A DNA stretch of 64,000 nt from Halocynthiibacter sp049608145 (GTDB taxonomy: Bacteria; Pseudomonadota; Alphaproteobacteria; Rhodobacterales; Rhodobacteraceae), in the NCBI RefSeq assembly GCF_049608145.1, contig NZ_JBMYXF010000006.1, forward strand, positions 28,074-92,073, written 5' to 3'. Below the pieces are notes generated by a model. It was not told where the DNA came from and did no database searches. It saw only the letters and a program-made list of their open reading frames with translations. A program made the translations under genes and the position numbers. Below, piece after piece: positions 34,352 to 41,463 of this stretch (the stretch's first letter is position 1; each line of letters begins with the position of its first letter).

Positions 34352-35722
34352 ATGAATGACCTGTCCGACATCATCGAAGCCGATCGCGCCCACGTCTGGC
34401 ACCACCTGACCCAGCACAAACCACTGGAAACAAACGATCCACGTATCATCGTGGAAGGTAAAGGCATACGTGTCTGGGACCAGTCCGGCCGTGAATTCCT
34501 GGATGCTGTTTCCGGCGGTGTCTGGACCGTCAACGTTGGCTATGGCCGCACTGCGATTGCTGATGCGGTGCACGCCCAACTGGTGAAAATGAACTACTTT
34601 GCACAAAGCGTTGGTTCTATTCCGGGTTCTGAGTTCGCGAAAAAGCTCATCGAAAAAATGCCAGGCATGAGCCGCGTTTACTACGTGAACTCTGGTTCCG
34701 AAGCGAACGAAAAAGTGTTCAAAATGGTGCGCCAGATTGCGCATAAAAAATACAACGGCAAGAAAACCAAGATCCTTTATCGTGACCGCGATTATCACGG
34801 TTCCACCCTTGCGACCATGTCCGCTGGTGGCCAGGATGAACGCGTAATGCAATTCGGCCCACTTGCCCCTGATTTCGTACGTGTTCCACATTGTATGGAA
34901 TACCGTGCGCAATGGGATCTGACCGGTGCGGAATATGGCCGCAAAGCCGCTGACGCGATCGAAGAAGTGATCCTGCGGGAAGGCCCTGAAACCGTTGGTC
35001 TGCTGTGTCTTGAACCAGTGACAGCCGGTGGCGGTGTGATCGAAGCTCCAGAAGGTTACTGGGAACGCGTTCAGGAAATCTGTAAGAAATATGACGTTCT
35101 GCTGCACATCGACGAAGTTGTTTGTGGCATGGGCCGTACCGGCAAATGGTTCGGGTATCAGCACTATGGCATTAAGCCTGACTTTGTAACCATGGCAAAG
35201 GGTGTGGCCTCTGGTTATGCGGCGATTGCGATCACCGTGACCACCGAAGAAGTCTTTAACCTGTTCAAAGATGACCCATCTGACAAGATGAACTATTTCC
35301 GCGATATTTCCACATTCGGTGGGTGTACGGCTGGTCCTGCTGCAGCGCTTGCGAACATGCAGATCATCGAAGATGAAAACCTGCTGGAAAACACCACCAA
35401 AATGGGTGAGCGTATGCTCGCGAACCTGAACAAGCTTGCTGAAAAGCACGAAGTCATTGGTGATGTGCGCGGCAAAGGTCTGTTTGTCGGCGCCGAACTG
35501 GTTGCAGATCGTGGCACCAAAGAGCCCGCAGAAGAAGCCAAAGTTGGCGCGGTTGTAGCCGCCTGTAATGCCCGCGGCGTGATCATCGGTGCGACCAACC
35601 GTTCTGTTCCAGGCTTCAACAACACCCTGTGTTTCAGCCCTGCCCTGATTGCAACCGCGGATGACATCGATCAGATCTGCAACGCAGTGGACGAAGCCCT
35701 GACCGAAGTCTTCGGCGGGTGA
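34352..35722 (+). CDS. tpa: Taurine:pyruvate aminotransferase
   Basis: Class III PLP aminotransferase moving the amino group of taurine to pyruvate, giving sulfoacetaldehyde and alanine. With the ATG at 34352 (AAGGAG eight bases upstream) it has 456 residues. NSGSEANE (113-120), the PLP-contacting HIDEVVCG (252-259) and the Schiff-base lysine K283 (MAKGVASG) are visible. Assignment to taurine rather than beta-alanine or GABA rests on the neighbours tauR, xsc and pta. It has its own TauR-type sites and ends at a strong terminator, so it forms a single-gene unit. Confidence 0.93.
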   Translation: MNDLSDIIEADRAHVWHHLTQHKPLETNDPRIIVEGKGIRVWDQSGREFLDAVSGGVWTVNVGYGRTAIADAVHAQLVKMNYFAQSVGSIPGSEFAKKLIEKMPGMSRVYYVNSGSEANEKVFKMVRQIAHKKYNGKKTKILYRDRDYHGSTLATMSAGGQDERVMQFGPLAPDFVRVPHCMEYRAQWDLTGAEYGRKAADAIEEVILREGPETVGLLCLEPVTAGGGVIEAPEGYWERVQEICKKYDVLLHIDEVVCGMGRTGKWFGYQHYGIKPDFVTMAKGVASGYAAIAITVTTEEVFNLFKDDPSDKMNYFRDISTFGGCTAGPAAALANMQIIEDENLLENTTKMGERMLANLNKLAEKHEVIGDVRGKGLFVGAELVADRGTKEPAEEAKVGAVVAACNARGVIIGATNRSVPGFNNTLCFSPALIATADDIDQICNAVDEALTEVFGG

Positions 35723-35748
35723 TACGCCCAACAATGTAAAACAACCGA

Positions 35749-35776
35749 CGGCCACGCAGAATTGTGTGGCCGTTTT
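35749..35776 (+). terminator. Intrinsic terminator after tpa
   Basis: CGGCCAC and GTGGCCG pair around a 10-base loop and TTTT follows directly. Confidence 0.8.
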
Positions 35777-35802
35777 CACAAGCACCTGTTTCTTTACGAA
35801 TT

Positions 35803-35841
35803 TTGACAGGTCATCGTTTATCTGCCCTTATAGCCAGATAA
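35803..35841 (+). promoter_or_regulatory. tauR promoter with overlapping dyad
   Basis: TTGACA (35803-35808) is a consensus -35 element. The -10 region (TTATAG near 35828-35833) lies inside the inverted repeat TTATCTG-N10-CAGATAA (35818-35824 / 35835-35841), 20 bases before the tauR ATG. A protein bound there would block the promoter, so autorepression is likely; whether TauR itself binds is unknown, as the dyad differs from its direct repeat. Confidence 0.5.
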
Positions 35842-35861
35842 CATTGGATAGAGCCAGTTTC

Positions 35862-37316
35862 ATGCCCATCTCAGAAGAAACCTTTTTCCTAGATCCGCGT
35901 TTTGAAGGCACGCTTCAAAGCCAGATCCAGCAGTTGGTGGCCGAAGGCATTCTATCCGGACGCTTTCAACCAGGTGAAAAACTACCATCATCCCGCAAAC
36001 TGGCAAGCCACCTGGGTGTCAGCCGGATCACGGTGACGCTGGCCTATAACGAATTGATCGCGGATGACTATCTGACCTCCGCCGGGCGTTCGGGTTATTA
36101 TGTGTCGCATTCCGCCCCGCCCCCGCCGGAAATCCCACAAAATCGTTCCAATGACACCGTCGACTGGGCCCGTGCCATTGGTCAAAGTTATTCAAATGTG
36201 CGCCAGGTGGCGAAACCATCAAATTGGGGCGGCTTCCCTTATCCATTTGTTTACGGCCAGGCAGATCCGACACTGTTTGACCAGCAAAACTGGCGGCTAT
36301 GTGCGTTGCAGGCCCTGGGAAAGAAGGATTTCACATCTCTGACGGGTGACTTTGCCGATCGTGATGATCCCCAACTGGTTGAATTCATCGCCCGTCACAC
36401 CTTGCCCCGGCGTGGAATTCTGGCCCGACCGGAAGAAATTCTGATCACCGTGGGTGCCCAAAACGCGCTTTGGATTACTGCGCAACTGTTGCTGGGGCAA
36501 CGTCGAAAAGCCGTGTTTGAAAACCCTTGCTACCCCGGTTTGCGCGAAGTTTTGGGCCAGACCCGCTGTCATCTGGCACCAGTCGATGTGGACGAAAAAG
36601 GCCTTAACCCGGATACGTTGCCGGATGACTTAGATGTGCTTTTCGCCACACCCAGTCACCAATGCCCGACAACCGCCACCATGCCAATTGAACGCCGGCG
36701 TGCCTTGCTTGAAAAGGCGCGTGCCGAAGATTTTCTGATCGTTGAAGACGACTACGAATTTGAGATGTCCTTCCTGACAACCGCATCTCCCGCTCTGAAA
36801 TCCTTGGATGAAGATGGGCGGGTGATCTATGTTGGGTCTTTCTCAAAATCCTTATTCCCAGGTTTGCGTCTTGGCTATCTCGTTGGATCAGAAGCCTTTA
36901 TTCGCGAAGCGCGCGGATTACGCGCCACTATTTTGCGCCACCTGCCCGGCCATATTCAACGCACAGCCGCCTATTTTTTGTCGCGCGGGCATTATGATGC
37001 GTTGGTGCGCCGGATCCGTCTGGCCCTGCATGAACGTCGCGAAGTGATGGATCGTGCGATCCGCACTCAGGGATTGGAAATCGCCGGTGCCGCACAGTTT
37101 GGTGGATCAAGTTATTGGATGGCAACGCCCCCCGGCGTGAACATCGAAGATCGTATAGACGCGCTGAAAGAACGCGGAGTTCTGATCGAACCTGGCATGC
37201 CTTTCTTTGAAAATGCCGAAGATGGGCGCGGATATTTCCGTCTTGCCTATTCCTCCATACCCGCAAACCGGATCAACGATGGAATTCGCATTTTGGCGGA
37301 AGAACTACGTTCTTAA
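35862..37316 (+). CDS. tauR: MocR/GntR-family taurine regulator
   Basis: A 484-residue regulator: an N-terminal GntR winged helix (GEKLPSSRKLASHLGVSRITV, about 35-55) fused to an aminotransferase-like, PLP-binding effector domain with the lysine in GSFSKSLFPGLRLG (about 325-338) and EDDYEFEM. MocR regulators bind PLP and often an amino acid. Its site between tpa and xsc, and the CTGG(A/C)CYTAA repeats before both, identify TauR, an activator of taurine use. The start is ATG 35862; an upstream in-frame extension overlaps the tpa terminator and promoter. Confidence 0.92.
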   Translation: MPISEETFFLDPRFEGTLQSQIQQLVAEGILSGRFQPGEKLPSSRKLASHLGVSRITVTLAYNELIADDYLTSAGRSGYYVSHSAPPPPEIPQNRSNDTVDWARAIGQSYSNVRQVAKPSNWGGFPYPFVYGQADPTLFDQQNWRLCALQALGKKDFTSLTGDFADRDDPQLVEFIARHTLPRRGILARPEEILITVGAQNALWITAQLLLGQRRKAVFENPCYPGLREVLGQTRCHLAPVDVDEKGLNPDTLPDDLDVLFATPSHQCPTTATMPIERRRALLEKARAEDFLIVEDDYEFEMSFLTTASPALKSLDEDGRVIYVGSFSKSLFPGLRLGYLVGSEAFIREARGLRATILRHLPGHIQRTAAYFLSRGHYDALVRRIRLALHERREVMDRAIRTQGLEIAGAAQFGGSSYWMATPPGVNIEDRIDALKERGVLIEPGMPFFENAEDGRGYFRLAYSSIPANRINDGIRILAEELRS

Positions 37317-37353
37317 ATACCGTGCGGCAGACGCATGCGACCAGATATCGCAA

Positions 37354-37385
37354 CTGGACTTAATCCGGGTTAACACTGGCCCTAA
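37354..37385 (+). promoter_or_regulatory. TauR-type direct repeats upstream of xsc
   Basis: CTGGACTTAA (37354-37363), an exact match to the published TauR repeat, and CTGGCCCTAA (37376-37385) are 22 bases apart start to start, as at tpa. They lie about 130 bases before xsc and should control the xsc-pta-yeiH-soeABC unit. Confidence 0.88.
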
Positions 37386-37423
37386 CGACAGCGCCCCGGG
37401 GAAAGTATTCATGTAACTGGAAA

Positions 37424-37440
37424 TCCCGTGATTCACGGGA
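37424..37440 (+). promoter_or_regulatory. Dyad in the xsc leader
   Basis: TCCCGTG-ATT-CACGGGA is a perfect 7-bp inverted repeat with a three-base centre, about 70 bases before the xsc ATG and downstream of the TauR sites. It has no T-run. It may be an extra operator or an mRNA 5' hairpin. Confidence 0.4.
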
Positions 37441-37511
37441 AATACACGTGAACCACGCCCGCTCACCCGGTCTGAATACCTTATAAGACCCGAAATACAG
37501 GATATACTCCC

Positions 37512-39290
37512 ATGAAAATGACCACCGAAGAAGCTTTCGTCAAAACCCTGCAGATGCACGGTATTGAACATGCTTTTGGTATTATCGGCTCTGCGATGAT
37601 GCCAATTTCCGACATCTTCCCAAAAGCGGGCATCAGCTTCTGGGATTGTGCCCACGAAGGATCTGGCGGCTTTATGGCTGACGGCTACACCCGTGCGACT
37701 GGCAAAATGTCCATGATGATCGCGCAAAACGGCCCAGGCATCACAAACTTTGTGACCGCTGTGAAAACCGCTTACTGGAACCACACCCCACTGCTGCTGG
37801 TGACACCACAGGCTGCAAACAAAACAATCGGCCAGGGTGGCTTCCAGGAAATGGAACAGATGCGCATGTTTGCGGATTGCGTTTGCTACCAAGAAGAGGT
37901 CCGTGACCCATCCCGCGTTGCCGAAGTTCTGAACCGTGTGATCATGAATGCGAAACGTTCTTCCGCGCCTGCACAATTGAACATCCCACGCGATATGTGG
38001 ACCCAAGTGATCGACATTGCACTGCCTGCAATCGTTGAATTTGAACTGCCTTCCGGCGGCGAAACTGCGGTATCTGAAGCTGCGAAATTGATTTCTGAAG
38101 CGAAAAACCCTGTGATCTTGAACGGTGCTGGCGTCGTTCTGTCTGCTGGCGGTATTGAAGCGTCTAAAGAATTGGCGGAACGTCTGGATGCGCCCGTTTG
38201 TGTTGGCTACCAGCACAATGACGCATTCCCAGGCAACCACCCATTGTTTGCTGGCCCTCTGGGCTATAACGGTTCAAAAGCCGGTATGGAACTGATCAGC
38301 CAGGCTGACGTTGTTCTGTGTCTTGGCACACGTTTGAACCCGTTCTCTACCCTGCCTGGTTATGGCATGGAATACTGGCCATCAGATGCGAAAATCATCC
38401 AGGTTGACATCAACCCTGATCGCATTGGTCTGACCAAAGCAGTGACTGTTGGCATCATTGGTGATGCGGCGAAAGTTGCAAAAGGCATTCTGTCCCAACT
38501 GTCTGACACCGCAGGTGATGCAGGCCGTGAAGAACGCAAAGCAACCATCGCACAGACCAAATCTGCATGGGCGCAGCAGCTGTCTTCCATGACCCACGAA
38601 GAAGACGATCCAGGCACAAACTGGAACGAACGTGCACGTGATGACAAGCCAGATTGGATGTCCCCACGTATGGCTTGGCGCGCCATTCAATCTGCTCTGC
38701 CAGTGGAAGCAATCATTTCTTCTGACATCGGCAACAACTGTGCGATCGGCAACGCTTACCCAAGCTTTGAAGAAGGCCGCAAATATCTGGCACCTGGTCT
38801 GTTTGGCCCATGTGGTTACGGTCTGCCGTCTGTTGTTGGTGCGAAAATCGGTTGCCCTGATGTGCCTGTTGTTGGCTTCTCTGGTGACGGTGCCTTTGGT
38901 ATCGCTGTGACAGAATTGACCGCGATTGGCCGTGAGGAATGGCCCGCTGTGACCCAAGTTGTGTTCCGCAACTACCAATGGGGTGCGGAAAAGCGTAACT
39001 CTACACTGTGGTTTGACGACAACTTTGTTGGCACCGAGCTGGATCAACAGGTTTCCTACGCTGGCATCGCCAACGCATGTGGTCTGAAAGGCGTCATCGC
39101 GCGCACCCAGGACGAGCTGACAGCAGCACTGGCACAGGCTGTGACCGATCAGAAGAACGGCATCACCACCCTGATCGAAGCCATGATCAACCAGGAACTG
39201 GGTGACCCGTTCCGTCGTGACGCAATGAAGAAACCAGTTGAAGTTGCTGGCATCTCTGCTGACGACATGCGCCCACAGAAAGGCAGCTGA
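37512..39290 (+). CDS. xsc: Sulfoacetaldehyde acetyltransferase
   Basis: Thiamine-diphosphate enzyme splitting sulfoacetaldehyde with phosphate into acetyl phosphate and sulfite. The 592 residues have the three-domain ThDP architecture: a PYR domain with the activating glutamate in CAHEGSGGFMADGY (about 48), a central domain, and a PP domain with GDGAFGIAVTELTAIGREEWP (about 457 on) as the ThDP motif. Sequence and order (xsc-pta) fit Xsc rather than acetolactate synthase: there is no IlvH subunit gene and the regulator is TauR. First gene of the operon to soeC; AGGATA lies upstream of the ATG. Confidence 0.96.
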   Translation: MKMTTEEAFVKTLQMHGIEHAFGIIGSAMMPISDIFPKAGISFWDCAHEGSGGFMADGYTRATGKMSMMIAQNGPGITNFVTAVKTAYWNHTPLLLVTPQAANKTIGQGGFQEMEQMRMFADCVCYQEEVRDPSRVAEVLNRVIMNAKRSSAPAQLNIPRDMWTQVIDIALPAIVEFELPSGGETAVSEAAKLISEAKNPVILNGAGVVLSAGGIEASKELAERLDAPVCVGYQHNDAFPGNHPLFAGPLGYNGSKAGMELISQADVVLCLGTRLNPFSTLPGYGMEYWPSDAKIIQVDINPDRIGLTKAVTVGIIGDAAKVAKGILSQLSDTAGDAGREERKATIAQTKSAWAQQLSSMTHEEDDPGTNWNERARDDKPDWMSPRMAWRAIQSALPVEAIISSDIGNNCAIGNAYPSFEEGRKYLAPGLFGPCGYGLPSVVGAKIGCPDVPVVGFSGDGAFGIAVTELTAIGREEWPAVTQVVFRNYQWGAEKRNSTLWFDDNFVGTELDQQVSYAGIANACGLKGVIARTQDELTAALAQAVTDQKNGITTLIEAMINQELGDPFRRDAMKKPVEVAGISADDMRPQKGS

Positions 39291-39294
39291 TCTG

Positions 39295-40326
39295 ATGACT
39301 GGACGTGCTGTAATGACCCCGGTTGAACTTCTGCAATCTAAGAAGCTTGCAACACGTCCGGTGATTTCCCTAAGTGAAGGCAGCGACCCCCGCATTATTG
39401 CGGGGGCGTTTGCCGCCCATAAGCTAGGTCTTGTGAATATCATCCTTGTCGGCGACACAGCCGATATCCAAGCCGGTTTAACTGCCTTGAATCTGGTGCT
39501 CTGCCTTGGCATCGAGATCCATGATCCCAAAACATCCGAACTGACGGCAGGGTTTTCTGACGCCTATCACGAGATGCGCAAACACAAAGGTGTTGATGCT
39601 GAGAAGGCGCGCGCCGCGGTTGAAACACCGCTGGTCTATGCTGCCATGCTTGTGCGCGAAGGCCATGCGGATGGCACACTTGGGGGCGCAGTTTTCACCA
39701 CATCCGATGTTGTGCGCGCCGCAATCCAAGTGATTGGCGTTGCCCCAGATGCTGCAATGATTTCCAGCTTTTTCCTGATGTTCCCCCCCGCGCATGCCAC
39801 TCCAGGCGCGAACCCACATGCGCGCGCCATGGTCTATTCCGACGGGGGCCTTGTGATTGATCCAAGCGCTGATGATCTGGTGTCCATCGCCCAGCAATCC
39901 GCAACATCCGCCCAGGCGCTTTTGCAAGTAGATCCCAAAATCGCCATGCTCAGCTTTTCCACATTGGGCAGCGCGAAACACCCGATGGTGACCAAAGTGT
40001 CCACCGCAACCCAGGCTTTGCGCGACGCGCGCCCGGACCTGTCCGTCGATGGAGAATTGCAATTCGACGCAGCCTTTGTTCCCGATATCGCCACCCGCAA
40101 GGCGCCGGCTTCAGATGTTGCAGGTCTCGCCAATGTGATGATTTTCCCGAACCTAGACGCGGGCAATATCGCCTATAAAATCACCCAGCGCCTTGGCGGA
40201 TACGCCGCCATTGGTCCGATCCTGCAAGGGGTCGCGAAACCGGCGAACGATCTGTCGCGCGGCTGCTCTGCCGAAGATGTCACCGAAATGATCGCCGTTA
40301 CCGCCCTTCAGGGTCTGAAATCTTAA
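39295..40326 (+). CDS. pta: Phosphate acetyltransferase
   Basis: Converts acetyl phosphate from Xsc into acetyl-CoA. The short 343-residue form contains only the PTA domain, with GSDPRI, LVREGHADGTLGGA (about 120-133), SFFLMF, LSFSTLGSAKHP and DGELQFDAAFVPDIA, all typical. It starts four bases after the xsc stop (ATG 39295; another ATG six codons on is possible). It completes carbon assimilation from taurine. No ackA is beside it, which fits a route to CoA ester rather than to acetate. Confidence 0.95.
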   Translation: MTGRAVMTPVELLQSKKLATRPVISLSEGSDPRIIAGAFAAHKLGLVNIILVGDTADIQAGLTALNLVLCLGIEIHDPKTSELTAGFSDAYHEMRKHKGVDAEKARAAVETPLVYAAMLVREGHADGTLGGAVFTTSDVVRAAIQVIGVAPDAAMISSFFLMFPPAHATPGANPHARAMVYSDGGLVIDPSADDLVSIAQQSATSAQALLQVDPKIAMLSFSTLGSAKHPMVTKVSTATQALRDARPDLSVDGELQFDAAFVPDIATRKAPASDVAGLANVMIFPNLDAGNIAYKITQRLGGYAAIGPILQGVAKPANDLSRGCSAEDVTEMIAVTALQGLKS

Positions 40327-40419
40327 CAAATCGCAATCAATCCCCGCAGGTGGCTTGACCGCCCCCTGCATGCCACCGCAAATGGAAGCTAGGGACAACT
40401 TCCAGAATAAAGACAAAAA

Positions 40420-41439
40420 ATGAAAATATCTGCCTTCAATCCGTCCGAAATTCAGGACCAGATCCGCGCCATGTTCCCAGGCGTCGCTATTGCCGTGATC
40501 GTTGCGGTCACCGCGCAGTTTTTGTCTGAGCATTACGCGACGCCTGCGATGCTGCTGGCGCTGCTTTTGGGCATTGCTGTGAATTTCTTAGGCGAAGAAG
40601 GCAAGACCGTCGCGGGCATCGGCTTTTCCGCGCGGTCCCTTTTGCGTTTGGGCGTTGCTCTTTTGGGCGTACGGATTTCCGCGACATTGATGGCAGGCCT
40701 TGGCGCGCCGCTGATCGCGCTGGTGATCGCTGGCGTCATCTTTACCATTGGTTTTGGCTTGCTGGTGGGCCGTTTCTTTGGTCACAAATGGCGTTTCACC
40801 CTGCTGACGGCAGGTTCGGTGGCTATTTGCGGGGCCTCCGCCGCCATGGCGATCAGTGCGATCTTGCCAAAAGATGAACGCTCTGAGGAACGTTTGATCT
40901 TCACCGTTCTGGGTGTCACTGTCCTGTCGACCATCGCGATGATCACCTATCCCGTTGTTGTCACGACTTTGGAACTAAGCGACCTGCAGGGCGGCGTTTT
41001 CCTGGGCGGCACGATCCATGATGTGGCTCAGGTTGTTGGCGCAGGTTTCTCTATATCTGAGCAAACCGGCGACACAGCCACATTGGTCAAACTGATCCGC
41101 GTGGCCATGCTCGCCCCTGTGGTGTTGATCGCATCCCTGCTGATCCGCCGCTTTGACGACACCCCTATCGACGGCAAGCGCCCACCGATCCTGCCGGGAT
41201 TTGTCATTGGGTTCTTGATCCTAGCGATCCTGTCGAGCTTCGGCGTGATCCCCGAATTCATCAAAGATTTCCTCAGCCAAGCTTCACGCTGGTTGCTGCT
41301 GACAGCCATCGCGGCTGTGGGCATGAAAACTCACCTCAAGCAGGTGCTCTCCGTGGGAGGAGCGGCAATCGCACTGCTTGTCACTGAAACATTATTTATT
41401 GCCGGGTTCATCCTGGTCGGGATCAGAATGCTAAGCTGA
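40420..41439 (+). CDS. YeiH-family (COG2855) putative sulfate/sulfite exporter
   Basis: Inner-membrane protein of 339 residues with about 10 hydrophobic segments, of the YeiH/UPF0324 family. In sulfonate-degradation clusters such proteins (called TauZ or SuyZ in some reports) are proposed to export sulfate or sulfite. Motifs seen are LLRLGVALLGVRIS (about 72-85), CGASAAMAISAIL, and GGTIHDVAQVVGAGF (about 196-210). It lies between pta and soeA on the same strand, exactly where removal of the sulfur product is needed. Whether the cargo is sulfite or its oxidised form cannot be told. Confidence 0.82.
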   Translation: MKISAFNPSEIQDQIRAMFPGVAIAVIVAVTAQFLSEHYATPAMLLALLLGIAVNFLGEEGKTVAGIGFSARSLLRLGVALLGVRISATLMAGLGAPLIALVIAGVIFTIGFGLLVGRFFGHKWRFTLLTAGSVAICGASAAMAISAILPKDERSEERLIFTVLGVTVLSTIAMITYPVVVTTLELSDLQGGVFLGGTIHDVAQVVGAGFSISEQTGDTATLVKLIRVAMLAPVVLIASLLIRRFDDTPIDGKRPPILPGFVIGFLILAILSSFGVIPEFIKDFLSQASRWLLLTAIAAVGMKTHLKQVLSVGGAAIALLVTETLFIAGFILVGIRMLS

Positions 41440-41463
41440 TCGGGAAACATCAAGGGAGGCCAG

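Noticed and set aside
34220..35785. Open frame of about 520 codons antisense to tpa
   Set aside because: It mirrors the tpa codon pattern, has no ribosome site, and its translation has no coherent domains; tpa has all catalytic residues.
37512..39290. xsc considered as acetolactate synthase
   Set aside because: No small regulatory subunit gene, and pta, tauR and TauR-type sites flank it.
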